Assembly: GCA_007922195.1 (NCBI GenBank)
Contig: ML682008.1
Coordinates: 4,291,077 to 4,355,076, forward strand
DNA: 64,000 bases
Direction of reading: 5' to 3'
Source of the DNA: Podocnemis expansa
Taxonomy: Eukaryota > Chordata > Testudines > Podocnemididae
The number at the start of each line of letters is the position of its first letter. Positions within the stretch are counted from its first letter, which is position 1. The notes under the pieces were generated by a model. It ran no database searches. It saw only the letters and a list, made by a program, of their open reading frames with translations, and had not been told where the DNA came from. Positions 1 through 11,470 of the stretch are shown here, piece after piece. The translations under genes were made by a program, and so were the position numbers.

Positions 1-521
1 ATGTGATGTAAAACCATATCAAATGCCTTTCTAAAGTCTACATATAGCACATCTACCACTTCCCCTTTATCCACAAGGCTTGTTACCACATTATAGAAAG
101 CTGTCAAGTTGGTTTGACATGATTTGTTTTTGACAGATCCATTCTGACTAGCTCTAAGCACCTTATTCTCTTCTAGCTGTTTGCAAATCAACTCCTCAAT
201 TATATGTTCCATTATTTTTCCATGTACAGAGGTTAAAATAACTGGTCTATAATTACTTGGATTGCTCTTATTTCCCTTTCTGGAAATGGGCATTAAATTT
301 GCCCTTTTCCAGTCCTCTGGGATCTCACCCACCTTCCATGATTTTTCAAAGATAATAGCTAATGGCTCAGATATCTGAGTCAGCTTGTTGAGTATTCTAT
401 GGTGCATATCATCAGGCTGTTGTGATTTGAAGACATCTAACTTGTCCAAGTAATTTTTAACTTGTTTTTTTTCATATTTTAGCTTCCGACCCTATCTCAT
501 TTCTTTTGCCTTTCTCTACAC
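1..521 (-). mobile_element. CR1-type LINE, reverse transcriptase fragment (antisense)
   Basis: The minus strand reads a decayed LINE reverse transcriptase. Around 310-215 it gives EIPEDWK followed by NYRPVILTSVHGK, and around 60-10 it gives VDVLYVDFRKAFDMV. These match the NYRPVSLTS and YLDFSKAFDTV blocks known from CR1-clade reverse transcriptases. Stops and frameshifts show that it is dead. It is cut at 521 by a hAT element and resumes at 1698. The window edge truncates the other side. Confidence 0.8.
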
Positions 522-1689
522 CAGTTGTTCCCAACCTTTTCTCTGCCATGGCACACCTTGATACATTCAAATTTTTCAAGGCACACCACCATTAAAAACT
601 CATGAATATTCAAATTAACTTTAATTACTTATGAATATTTATGAACCATGGCACAGTGTTTCAGATATACTGCTATGCAGGCTAGTAGGGGTAGCAGAGA
701 AGGGGTGGCAAAACACAGGAGGTAAGGTGTCCTGTGCAGTGGCAGGAGTGAGTGCAGGGAGCAGAGCAGGGCAGAGGTGGCAAAAGAGGACAAGGGCAGC
801 CATGTGAGGAACAGCACCAGGGTGGCAAGAGAGGAGAGAAGAAGAGAGAACAGGAGTGGCTTTGGGGGGGGGACAGGGGGGAACCTGGGCAGTGGGAAGG
901 TAGGGCAGGGGAGCATGGTGCAGCACCCACTTCCCCCTTCTCCTCAGTGGCTCCCTGCCACCCAGGGCAAATCCTCACCCCACTGCTGCTCCCTCCCACC
1001 CCAGTGGGTCCCATCCTCCCCTCCTCCAGCCCTCTGCTGCCTATGATGGACCCTCCCATCACTGCAAGGGCAGAACTAGGCCTCCAGCCCCCAGCTACAC
1101 CCCCCATACAGCCAACCCCAGAACCCCAGCTACACCCCCCCAACCAAACAGCCACCCCACAACCCCAGCTATACACCCTCTGCTACATACACACACCCTA
1201 CCCCACACAACCCCCAGCAGCTTCTCCCCTCCAAAGCCCTTACATGGGCTGTTTGAAGGCTAGCTGATAAGAGCTGCTCCACCCTGCAGGGGAGATTCAC
1301 ACACTCCCAGCCTCTGGCCTCCAGCCTCCAGCAGCAATCTGCTGGCTGGGTTAAATTGGAGTGGGGTTTAAGGTGGAGCCACTGGAACTCTGTGTTCCAA
1401 CGGCTTCTGCTATTTTTAGGGTGACCCCTGTAACTCTACCTTTGGGTGCCTTCCTCTTTTTAAGGGGGGGTCAGAATGCTGCTTACCTAAAAATAGGGTG
1501 CCCCTGGAACTGTGTTCAGGTGCCTTCCACCTTACTTTAATCCCTCCCCCTTCCCAGCCCTGCATAGCCCACGTGTCTGGGCTGAGCAGGGAGGGAACTT
1601 CAATCCCAGCTGTCAGGGATGCTCACGGCACACTTTGGGTGTTGCAGCGACACACCAGTGTGTTGCAGCACACTGGTTGGGAACCACTG
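522..1689. mobile_element. Non-autonomous hAT element with 8-bp TSD
   Basis: The left end CAGTTGTTCCCAACC and the reverse complement of the right end, CAGTGGTTCCCAACC, are terminal inverted repeats. The element is flanked by an exact 8-bp duplication, CTCTACAC, at 514-521 and 1690-1697. An 8-bp TSD with CAGTGG-type ends is diagnostic of hAT. No transposase reading frame is visible. The interior from about 1140 to 1550 resembles the element at 2861-3494, so this copy is either composite or shares that interior. It is inserted in the antisense CR1. Confidence 0.88.
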
Positions 1690-1697
1690 CTCTACAC

Positions 1698-2290
1698 CCA
1701 TCCAATCTTCACCAGCCTTCTCAGTGAAGATTGAAACAAAGAGATTATTTAGTTCCTCTGCCATTTCCATATTTTCATTTATTGTTTTACCCTCTTTGTT
1801 GAGTAAGGGTCTTTCAATATCCTTGGTTTCCCTCTTGTTTCTGGTTTATTTGAAGAAGGTCTTTTTATTAACCTTTATGCCTAATTTGATCTCAGTTTTC
1901 ACCTTGGCCTTTTGGATTGCTCTTCCACATGATCGTGTTATTTCTAGTTCTCCTTTTAATTTGACCTATTTTTCACTTTTTGTAGAACTCTCTCTTTATT
2001 TTTAAATTATTGAAGGTTTCCTTATTTTTAAATTATTGAAGGTTAAACCAAGGTGGTCTCTAGCAATACTACTTATCCTTCCTATGCAGTGGAATGGTTA
2101 GTTTTTGTGCTCTTAATAAAGTCTTTGAAAAACTGCCAGCTATCATTAGCTGTTTTTCCTCTTAGACATTCTTCCTATGGTATCCTTCCCATCAACTCCC
2201 TGAGTGTGCTAAAGTCTGCCTTCCTAAAATCATGGGGACAGGAGTGTACAGGGCAACCCTTAAAAAAGTAGAAGAATAGGCCAGGCCAGT
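1698..2290 (-). mobile_element. CR1-type LINE, part upstream of the RT blocks (antisense)
   Basis: This continues the antisense CR1 beyond the hAT insertion. Read on the minus strand it is the linker between endonuclease and reverse transcriptase, with many stops. A short direct duplication (CTTATTTTTAAATTATTGAAGG-like) occurs near 1995-2042. The edge near 2290 is approximate. Confidence 0.55.
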
Positions 2291-2374
2291 TAAAAACCAC
2301 ATAGGTGGCAACCCTACCAAAATAGTTACTGTAAATACTATAAATAAAAGCCAAATATGGTAAACCAGATTGCA

Positions 2375-2831
2375 CTGTATAAATACATGTTAAAATGGAC
2401 ATGTGTAGAGTCCTGCACTTAGGATGGAAGAATCCCATGCACTGCTACAGACTAGGGATCGACGGGCTGGGAGGTAATTCTGCAAGGTGAACCTGGAGTT
2501 GCAGTGGTCAAGAAACTGGATCTGAGTCAACAGTGTGCCCTTGTTGCCAAGAAGGCTAATGGTGTATTATACCGCATTATTAGGAACATTGCCAGAAGAC
2601 TGAAGAAAGTGATTATTCCCCTCTCTTCAGCTCTGGTAGGGCCTCATTTGAATGTGGACAAATTGGAGAGAGTCCAGCAGGAGGCAGAAAAAATGGAGCA
2701 CATGACTCATGAGGAGAGGCTTGTCCAGTCTGCAGAAGAGAAGAGTGAGGAGGATTAATTTCCTTAAAAGAGTATTCTAGGGAGGAAGGAACTAGGCTGT
2801 TCTTAGTGATAACAGAAGATAGGACTAGGAG
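2375..2831 (+). mobile_element. CR1 LINE, end of ORF2 (sense)
   Basis: The sequence from about 2405 matches the well-known CR1 3' coding region. It contains a GTCCTGCACTTAGGA-type stretch, GAGTCAACAGTGTGCCCTTG, TTGGAGAGAGTCCAGCAGGAG and GAGGAGAGGCTTGTCCAG. An 84-codon open frame (2504-2758) lies inside it but is only a piece of ORF2. At 2831 the CR1 is split by the element at 2832-3978 and resumes at 3987. It lies in the opposite orientation to the CR1 at 1-2290. Confidence 0.85.
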
Positions 2832-3978
2832 TAGGGATGTAAAAATTAGTTTTATATAAACAGGGGTTAAAGTATAATTTGGTGGGCCCTGGAATCCTCT
2901 GGCATGGGTGGACCCCCCTTCCAGCACAAGTGGGCCCCCTCTCCGGCATGGGTGGGCCCCCCAATACCCATCCTCAGAACCCATCCCATGCCCCAAAAAC
3001 CCACCCCCAGGTGTATGCGCACGCACGCACACAAACACAGCCACCCCCAAACAGGCAGACATACACACACAAACAGACTGACACAGCCACCTCCAGACAG
3101 ACAGACACAGCCACACATACACAGCCACCTCCAGTCAGACACACATACACAACCCCCAGCAGCCCCCCCCCAAAGCCCTTACTTAGGCTGTTTGCAAGCT
3201 GCCTGAGCAGCTGGAAGCAGCTTCCAGCCACAAGCTGCTCTGCCCTGCAGGGAGGAGATTCACAAACTCCCAGCCTGCCGCAGCTCTCTGCTGGCTGGGC
3301 TTCAGGTGGAGCAGAGTTTAAGAGGGAGCCACCGAAATGCTGCATTGCAGCTATTCGTGCTATTTTTAGGGGGACCCCCAAATGCGGTGTTCCAGTGTGT
3401 TCCTCTGTTTTTAGGGGCCCCGGAATGCTGCCAGCCTAAAAATAGGGGGCTCTGGAACTGTGTTCTGGTGCATTCCCCCTTACGTTAACCCCTGAATATA
3501 AATGCTGGGGCTGGAGGGGTGAGCACACTGGGTAGCTCTTGCTGGAAGCGATCCGAGCGAAGCCACACTCTGCAACAACTCCTTCTTTCTGCCCCCTTCC
3601 CCAGCTGGGGGTCCACACATCTCCTGAGCACTGAAAGCTGAGCTCAGCTGCCGCTCACCTCCCCCAAGATCCCAACCATTCACCAAACCCAGCTTGTGTC
3701 CCTACTGGGCTCTGTGCTGCTTGCAAACAGCCCACCCAAGCTGTGGCTCACCCCCCTCTGTTCACAGGGAGCCCAGTGTAACTGTGGCTTGCCTGGTCCC
3801 CACACTGGACTCTGCACTTCCCTTTCTGTGAGAGCTGTCCAGCTGCTCTCACTGGTGATGGAGACAGCCCAGCTCTTGCTGCCCCCTGCTGCTCCCCCCA
3901 GTTTAAACAGTACTCAGCAGTTTAAATAGCTAATTCCTAGCCTTCATGTGTTTAAACAAATAATATTTTATATTCCTA
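2832..3978. mobile_element. hAT-like element with perfect 8-bp TSD, hosting a second hAT
   Basis: The left end TAGGGATGTAAAAATTAG pairs with the reverse complement of the right end, TAGGAATATAAAATATT. It is flanked by identical 8-bp copies of ACTAGGAG (2824-2831 and 3979-3986), and removing it rejoins the CR1. A second element sits at 2861-3494. The remaining interior (3495-3978) is C-rich, with no transposase frame. Confidence 0.82.
2861..3494. mobile_element. Inner hAT-like element
   Basis: The ends CAGGGGTTAAAGTATAATTT and (reverse complement of the right end) CAGGGGTTAACGTAAGGGGG are terminal inverted repeats. Flanks TATATAAA (2853-2860) and AATATAAA (3495-3502) look like a slightly diverged 8-bp TSD. 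The interior has a CA-rich simple stretch (3010-3150). A related copy lies at 39359-39947 in the opposite orientation. No transposase frame is seen. Confidence 0.75.
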
Positions 3979-3986
3979 ACTAGGAG

Positions 3987-4232
3987 CAATGGTCTCAAGT
4001 TGCAATGGGGGAGGGGTAGGTTGGACATTAGGATAAACTTTTTCAGTAGGGTGGTGGTGATGCTCTGGAATGCCTCAATGAAATCACAATCCTTATTGGT
4101 TTTTAAGTTGTGGCTTCACAAAGCCCTGGCTGGCATAGTTTAGGCAGGGTTAGTCCTGCTTTGAGCAGAGGATTGAACTAGATGACCTCCTGGGGTCCCT
4201 TCCAACCCTAATCTACTGTGATTCTATGAGAA
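3987..4232 (+). mobile_element. CR1 LINE 3' end
   Basis: It resumes with ATGGTCTCAAGTTGCAATGG and runs to the typical CR1 terminus: TAGATGACCTCC, GGTCCCTTCCAACCCTAAT and a tail of GATTCTATGAG. Together with 2375-2831 it is one CR1 3' fragment split by the hAT at 2832-3978. Confidence 0.92.
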
Positions 4233-6198
4233 AAAAATCAAACAGTAACACCCCTTGTTTTCATACAAGAAAAATACTCCACTCTTGTTCTAATGGCTAG
4301 CTTGGGACTACTTCCTTCTGACTGTTACATAACTTTTCCTGTTTGTATTGACTGTATCACACACACTCGTCATTGCCTCATTTTTTGTTCCACTCCTGAA
4401 TCTATAGGGTAGTCATGATCTATTTTGTCTGATTCAGTATCTTGCAGCAGTGAGAATGTCTTTTCAAACTTCAGGTTAAACTTTGTCCCATGATACATTT
4501 TCCTCACTGTTCCTTCTCTGTGTTTAAGTGGTTAGCAAGGAGTTTACTGAGTTAGGGTATGGACTGGAGAGAGATGTTCCAGCCCGCCTTACTTAAGTAA
4601 GTCTTCCCCAGTTAAACAAAGCTTTAAGTTCCTAGCCTGCAGTCCTGTGAGTAGACTTATTTTTGTTGCAATGAAAGTCATATTTGCTTTTTTTGTTCGT
4701 TTCCTCTAGTGCAAAAACCATAGTAAAAACGATAGAGGTGAAATCCCCTTGCTCTATTAAGGCAGTAGAATTTTTATGATTAACTTAATTGGGTCAGGAT
4801 TTCACCCCAGGTTTGTTTTAAAAAAGTAGTTATGAAAGTGTTACGTGTTAGGCCTGTGTTCTGATTAACTGACGTGTTAGGTCTTATGGTGTTCTGATTA
4901 ATTGAAGCTTTCCTACTAACTTGGGTTAATGCTGAAGTCATGACTCCTGTCTCCTTTTGCTTGAACAAAGAAAATTTCTCTTCAGAAAAAAGCTCAATGT
5001 ACACAGACTTCTGTGTAGACTACATAGACTTTCTGTTCTGAATGCTGGCTGAGCTGTCTGGTCACTCGCCTTTTTCAGTTTCCATATGGGAACCAACCCT
5101 GTTTTCTAAAGAACAATGTAAACCTCCCCACCCCAGTAATTTGTCTGTAATTGGGAGATCTGGCTCAGAAGATTTGGTGTTCAAGTTTTTCCCCTGGGAT
5201 AATTGATGTTCCCCTGTTTGCTATTTTTCAATTGAAAACTGTCAGCAAGAAGCTGTCTAGGATTAAACCTTAGGTGCAAAAGAAGAATATTGCTTTATAC
5301 AGAAATATCCCATTCCTTTGTCAGTGACATAGTGCCTAGCCAGTCCATTACAAATACAATATCAAGAAGGAGATTCTATTATTCCATTCTGTTTTCATGT
5401 TTCTTAGCAAGTTCAATAACTCAAGGATTTACTTATATGAATAACTGACATCCCCTAGTGAATACTTACGTCTGTTGCACATAAAAGGTTAGCTCTTTCA
5501 GCTGTGGAATTATTTCCTCAGCACAAAAGTGTGTAAAGTATCTGAAGCACAATGTCAGATAGTATGGTTCTGAAGAAATGCTGAGTAACTGCATCCAGAC
5601 AGAATGTTATGAACTACTGATGCAAGAATTGCCTCTCAAGTACTTTCTGAAGCAGGGTGCCTAGAACTAAAATTTCATGTGAGCCAAAAGCAGTTTGCAA
5701 AAGAGATCTTATCCTTAATCAGAACTAGCCAAAACTGTAGCTGCCCTTTTGATTCATGAATCATTTATGAACCACTCCCAATTTGAAAATGGATCTGGAG
5801 CAGCAATTTCTGCAAATACATTTGTTACTGGCAATTGTTGGCAGATAATTTAGCTTGATCTGTAGATTTTTGGCAAAGAATTCAATTAAGTTATTTGACT
5901 CTGTACAATTCCTTATTATTTTAATGGGTTATTTACTCTTAAATCACACAGGATGGAATCCTCATATCACTGAAGTCAATGGAAAAACTCTTTCCTAGCT
6001 AACAGATAGAAGCATTACTGATTTTTTTTTCCCACTCTGATGGTGTGATTGGGGTTTCTGTTGCTAGTCTCAGAAGACAGAAGGATGATGGTATCCACAT
6101 GTGGGGACAGTTCCTCTCTTATTTGTGATACCTTCAGTTCTGAGTTGAGCCACATTGGTGGGTCAGCAAGGAGACAACTGCAGTGACTCTATCTAGAC
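4233..6198. other. Intergenic, no recognisable feature
   Basis: AT-rich sequence. The open frames are short and show no family resemblance. I see no repeat with convincing ends. Confidence 0.5.
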
Positions 6199-6368
6199 CA
6201 AGGGTCTCAAACATGAGGCCCCTAAAGCTATTTCCTTTGGCCTGCAATGACACTATCATTACTGATATTTGCAATATCATTGTATGGAAAGGTTTTAGTG
6301 GTGCAGCCCTCAGGCTACCATACTAATCCTCATGTGGCCTTCGTGGTGATTTAAGTTTGAGACCCCTG
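6199..6368. mobile_element. Short hAT MITE (170 bp) with 8-bp TSD
   Basis: The left end CAAGGGTCTCAAACATGAGG and the reverse complement of the right end, CAGGGGTCTCAAACTTAAAT, are terminal inverted repeats. Flanks ATCTAGAC (6191-6198) and ATCTAGAT (6369-6376) form an 8-bp TSD with one difference. The element is too short to code for anything. Confidence 0.88.
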
Positions 6369-6704
6369 ATCTAGATTGTGTCATTTCTATCTCAGTGAGA
6401 GAACTTATTAAATCTTCCTTTTAGTCAACTGCTTGAAAGAGGTAAGTGAAGACATATCATACTGCTTGATGACTGATATCTCTCTCTGGTTTGTATCCTC
6501 CTCAATAGGCATTGGATGTTGTAGGAATATTTGCTGTGTAGAATAGCTACATTTAGTTCTACGGATACTTCATAACGAGAAAGACATAATACGGGAGGAG
6601 GGGTTATGGAAATGTTCTTATCCTTTTAAATGAACATTTTGACTGTTAAAATTCTGGAGCTAACAGAGAAGGAAACAGACAGGCAGAAATTTTCCAAACA
6701 CATT

Positions 6705-8221
6705 GGCTATGTTTACACTTAGAATGTTAGTTTGAATTATCTTACTGTGAACTAATTAATTTAAGCTAATAATGGTCAATTCAAACTAAGTTAATTTGAA
6801 CTAACATGGCACCACTAGAAACCCAAATCAAACTAGCACGTCTATGGACAGGACTTGCTAGTTCGATTTAGGAAGGGGGCACCATGGGAAGTGTGGCAAC
6901 ATGGCACCCAAAAAGGGCCATGACCCAACCCAATACATAGAAAGAGGAAAGCACCCTGGGAGGATGAAGGGCAAATGTGTTAATTCAAACTAATGGTTAG
7001 TTTGAATTAATGTGGCTCCACTGAATTAGTTTGAACTTATAAGTTTCAAATAACTATTACTTTGAACTTAAGTAAGGTTTTCTAACTTTGAAGTAAGGGT
7101 TCATTACTTCGAATTAAGGAAGGCTGGGCACTTCTTGTGCTTAACAACTGAAAAGGGGGCAACTCATCTGCATGGGCTTTGTATTTTCATGAGCACAATT
7201 AGGTATCAGCATAGTCTCACTGTGTGGGTGCAGGGCATGATGGTAAATTGTATGTGGGTTGATTTGATCGCAAGTCTGTTAATAGCTGTGTTTTAACTGA
7301 GGAGGGAAATAAAATATTGTCTTTTTCATAACATGCTATCCTTTGATTGTATAAACTCTGTTTAGCTTATTTGGTGGAAATGTAACCATCAGCAACACAG
7401 AACTTGGAAGAGTGAGCAATTCTGTGTTTCAGCCTTGTGAAGAGAGAAAGGGGTTGGAATAGCATAGCTCTGATAAAGAACTATGCCTGAGGCACTGCCT
7501 TACCCCTTCCCCACTATTAAAAGATAGATTTGAGTTGGTTCCTTATGGAGCCTCCCTTTGTTATTTTGATCAGAGGAGCTGTCTGTGATGTTCTGAAGTC
7601 AGGAACTGAAATCACTGAGGGCTGAGACCCTCTCTTAGAGCTGAAATCACTGAAGAGTGACCAATGGGTGGAGCTGACGGACAATGTGAGCGGCCAGCGG
7701 AGGGCCAGAGCATGTGTGAGGGACCAGTGGGTGGAGCCAGTGGACAACAGGAAGAACCAGAATATGGTACGAGTGGCCAGTGGAGGGCTGGAGAGCATGA
7801 GTGGCTAGCAGGTGGCACCAGCAGACAGTGGGTGTGAGGGACTTTCTCTACACAAACTGAATTGGAGTGATTGCTGTTTTGGTTTTTGTGGAAATCTTGT
7901 CTTGCACTGATTCTCAATATTGCCTCTATACATAAATATTCTATAAATAAATATTCTTTATGTTGCTATTAAAAGTTATACATACTACATCCTGACTTGT
8001 GCTTGTGAGTGGTGTATATACACCTCTACGGGTGTATAATTTCCCAGAAGACTGGGTGGGGGCTTGAGCCAGCTGGTGTTGTAACATTATTTGGAAACCT
8101 CTAGATATAGAACCCAGCCCTTGCTCTGCCATCTTGCCTTGGCAGAATGGTTACAGGTGCATTAATTTAGTTTGAATTAATCCTCATTAATTCTAACTCA
8201 ATTGTAAGTGTAGACACAGCC
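6705..8221. mobile_element. PIF/Harbinger-like MITE carrying a 1-kb insertion
   Basis: The ends GGCTATGTTTACACTTAGAA and (reverse complement of the right end) GGCTGTGTCTACACTTACAA are inverted repeats of the TATGTCTACACT type common in crocodilians and turtles. The interior repeats the motif TTAGTTTGAATTAA. A second copy at 26300-26817, in opposite orientation, is about 0.5 kb and collinear. Comparing the two shows that 7141-8153 is an insertion here: 436 + 68 bp of MITE remain. Confidence 0.8.
7141..8153 (+). mobile_element. Insertion inside the MITE, possibly a solo LTR
   Basis: This ~1.0-kb block is absent from the sister MITE. The flanking bases GTGC appear on both sides, which may be a 4-bp TSD. 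It holds AATAAA-type signals (near 7309 and 7946) and a degenerate direct-repeat stretch at 7600-7840 built on GTGGGTGGAGCCAG / GTGGCCAGTGGAGGGC. It codes for nothing recognisable. The LTR idea rests on size and the polyadenylation signals only; clean TG...CA ends were not found. Confidence 0.4.
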
Positions 8222-9715
8222 ATCGCGGTCTGACTGCATGTGAGGCAATATCAGGACATACAGTAGTGGGTCCCAACAGGAACGCAAAGTAGACTGCTGG
8301 ATAGTAGCAGGTGGTGTGTCCCTGCTGATGACTCAAAATAGATCTGTTAACTTTTAAGGCATGCTTAAGTGTTTGCACAAACCATTTCAGTCATCCACTT
8401 GTAGCAGAGTGGTAAGGATCTGAGCATATGTGTTGAGTCTGTTTGAAACTAGGAACTTCTAATTCTTAGGGAAGAATTGAGGTCCATTTTTGTTCCTAAC
8501 TTTATATGAAGGTGTCCAGTGGTTTTAGTAGCTATGGCAGAAATTTGAAAACGTCTAACCATTTTAAATAGGCATTGACTATGACCGAAAACATATAACC
8601 TTAAAGGTCCAGCAAAATCCATACAAATGAATATCCACAAACTGGATCAGGATTATACTGAATTTGCTGACACAAAGTCCAGTACTTCACCTTCCTGTTA
8701 GTGTCTTTGTCAGTCTTTAGCCATCATACATGACTTTGGGCTACAGCCTTCATCTGTGCAATGCCAAAATGACCTTTGCGAAGAGCTTCCAAAATCTCAG
8801 ATCAGAGTACAGAACGATAACTCACATTCCCCCATAAGATGCAATGATTCACAGATAATTTATGTTGATGTGACATAAATTGCGTAAACTGGGCATTCTT
8901 TTGATCCAACACTGAACCTTTTAATATTAACTTCTTTACAAAAGAAAGTACATTATCCTTAGTACCTTCTTTTTTGACATCTGTTCTAGTGATGGGTAAG
9001 CTATCCATCAAATTGAAACAGAATACTTTCTTCTGACATTTTTTGGGGGCTGACAAGAAGTTGGGCCTGGCAGGCATGACAGTTCATCATCATAGCCATG
9101 CTGAATCCCTTTAAAGAATTATATAGTGTAGAAATGAGCTGAAAGTAGCAAAGCCCATCACTGCAAACAAGCAGCAGCAAGAGATGCAATTCCATGTTTC
9201 AATACAAATGTTGAAATTAACAGGCAATAATCCATCAGTAAGATAAAAACATCTACTGTATAGATAGGTATGGAATTTTCAAATTCCAAAGATAATGCTG
9301 AGAACTTCTTGCACTATTTGTGCATAATTCTTCTCAGGAATAGTGAGTGTTCATGCTATAAAGGCATTTGGTTTCTCTATGCCATTAGGAAAAACATCAG
9401 AAAGAACTGCACCTGCTTGATGTGGTGACGCATCACAAGCCAATTGAAATGGTAATGAAACATCAAAATGTATAAGAAACTCAGCTGATTTCAACAGGGT
9501 TTTTTTTTTTTGCTTCCCTAAATGCACATTCACACTCTTTAGGTCATTTTCATCTTTTCTTTGCTAGTAACAGTTCATATAAAGGTGGCAAGATTGTCAC
9601 CAGCTTAGGCAGAAATTTACCATTGTAGTTAAGCAGTACTAAAAATGAACATAACTGTGACACTTCCTCTGGTGGTGGCACTTGAAGAACCACCTTCTTT
9701 TTCTCTAGCAATTTC
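8222..9715 (-). mobile_element. Ty3/Gypsy retrotransposon remnant: RT end, RNase H and integrase (antisense)
   Basis: The minus strand reads, in broken frames from high to low coordinates, the end of a Gypsy reverse transcriptase (SQLCSFLVLLNYNGKF, about 9670-9595), the RNase H start (FQLACDASPHQAGAVLS, about 9450-9395), the integrase zinc-binding region (HKLSVNHCILWGN, about 8870-8830) and integrase core and tail pieces (KWLDVFKF; FVQTLKHALK, about 8370-8340). This is the normal Ty3/Gypsy pol order. Multiple stops and frameshifts show that it is inactive. Confidence 0.8.
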
Positions 9716-10213
9716 CAGTGGTGCCCAATCTTTTTGACTTGAGGGCCACACGTGTCATTTTTACAACCCTGAAAGGACACCAGTCTATCAGGTCATAAAA
9801 ATATATTGACAGATACTCCATGAAGGACTACAAATCACTAAATATTTAAAGTAAACATTTTGATGCTACTGTGCTCATTTTTTCCATTCATTATTTTACA
9901 CCTACAAATTACACACAGTATGTCACAGATTCACAGACCAAGCAGTAGTGTAAATGAGTGACTATCACTACACACTAAGGCACATGGCCTGGCAGCTATG
10001 TCGTGTTAAGTGGCCTTCTAAGTGCAGGTCAAACTGTTAGGCACTGATTTTTAGAATACTGCCTTCTACAGGGTCCTAGCTGCACACCTGCAGTGTGTTT
10101 CCCTCACTGCAGCCAGACTGAAGGAATTTGGGGAGGAGGCCATGTCCTTGCTGATCTTCCATCCCACTGGCTGCAGCAAGGAAACTGCATGCATCCTTCA
10201 AATATCTTCAAAG

Positions 10214-10340
10214 AATCTGATGAAGTGGGATTTTCTCCCATGAAAGCTCCGGTGATAAATAAATTTGTCAGTTTTTAAGTGCCACAGGTCTCCTTGCTTC
10301 TTTTGCTGGACCAGACTAACACAGCTGCTTATTTGGAACT
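10214..10340 (+). repeat. Interspersed repeat A (GTTAGTCT...GTGCCACAGG family)
   Basis: It contains TCTGATGAAGTGGGATTTTC, ATAAATAAATTTGTCAG, AGTGCCACAGGTCTCCTTG and CAGACTAACACAGCTG. The family recurs throughout this window and is typical of turtle and crocodilian DNA. Confidence 0.8.
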
Positions 10341-10349
10341 GCTAAATGT

Positions 10350-11133
10350 ATAACCCAGGTGCCTAAGAAGGAGCAATCTCTTTCAGGGATCCCTTATGGC
10401 TGGGTTACTTTGCTGGGCAGATTTAGCTGCCCAGAAACCAGAAAATTCTGGAATTAGGATGTGGTAGCATACTGAGCATGCTCCACAAGTTTCGATTGTT
10501 CTGCTGGAGTCAGATGCCTGGGAGAAGCCTGAGAGAAGCATCCTGGAAAAGAGCAATCAGAGCGAGCTGCAGAGTCCATGTGCTCACGGACTGAGTGAAA
10601 GGAGCTGAGCCAGGAGTGGACAGCAGGATGTTTTCTCCCTGCTTTGGACTGTTTTCCAGGGGAATTTTCTGCTGTGGAACTGAAAGCTGGATGGCCAGTG
10701 ACTGGATTGTGTGGTGCTGGTTAAGGAGAGGAAGGGAAGAACTGCATGAATTCCAGCTGAAGATTCCTGCAGCCAGAGAAGATGAGGATTGCTGCTTCTG
10801 TTTTGCATTCAAGCTCAAGAACTTGAACAAAAGACTGTAACTGAGATAAGGGTGACTCCACCTGAACTTTGGGACTCTTGGGTTTCTTGCTGTTTTGTTT
10901 AAATTCATTTTGGTTTTCTTAGGATAAGGTTTGTTAAGTTAGTTAATAAAGTTTATTGTTATATTTATTCTAAGTAGTATTTTGTTGTGGGATGGGAACT
11001 CGGAGCAGTCTTCACTGTGAGTCCTGCACAGACTGGATCCTGGCTCTCCAGCTGCTTCCTGCATGTGTTTATCTCTGTTAGGCACTGGAGAGGGGCTATT
11101 AAACGAATTCTGTTCCACCCCTGCAGGTTACAC
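10350..11133 (+). mobile_element. Possible LTR-like sequence
   Basis: A block with an AATAAA signal (10945-10950) followed by a T-rich stretch and ending near GGTTACA. It resembles an LTR in composition, but I could not find matching TG...CA ends or a TSD. Low confidence. Confidence 0.25.
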
Positions 11134-11470
11134 ATGCAGCCCATAGCCCTGTTTGCCCCCTAGGTAGTGGATCATTCTGTAGCCAAGGGGATGGGAAATC
11201 AGTGCTCCCCTCCCTCTTGGTTCCAGCAGGGATTCCAGCCGTATGGACCAGAAGAGCACTTTGCTGTGCGCCCTGCGACTTTCAGGGGAGGAGAGTGCTG
11301 ATCTCCCATCTCCCTGGCTATAGCAAGATGCCTGTACCCACGGCAACGCACTCCACCTAAGTCCTGAGGCAGTGGCTCTTTTCTACAGTCAGTGGGAGGG
11401 GAGTAGCAGGCCATTTTGAAAGACCACCAAAAACACTTTTGGCTCATGGGCCACAGGTTGGAAACCATTG

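Larger units (their letters stand above)
9716..11470. mobile_element. hAT-bounded block replacing the Gypsy RT core
   Basis: The left end CAGTGGTGCCCAATCTTTTT and the reverse complement of the right end, CAATGGTTTCCAACCTGTGG, are hAT-type inverted repeats. The flanks (GCAATTTC and GTCTAAGG) do not match, so no TSD is left. The Gypsy pol reads up to both edges, but its RT fingers and palm are missing, so a deletion probably accompanied or followed the insertion. Other repeats lie inside (10214-10340 and probably 10350-11133). Confidence 0.6.

Noticed and set aside
629..1267. Long proline- and glycine-rich frames
   Set aside because: They lie in the GC-rich interior of the hAT element 522-1689.
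2504..2758. 84-codon frame that looks like a gene
   Set aside because: It is part of CR1 ORF2, truncated and split by a hAT insertion.
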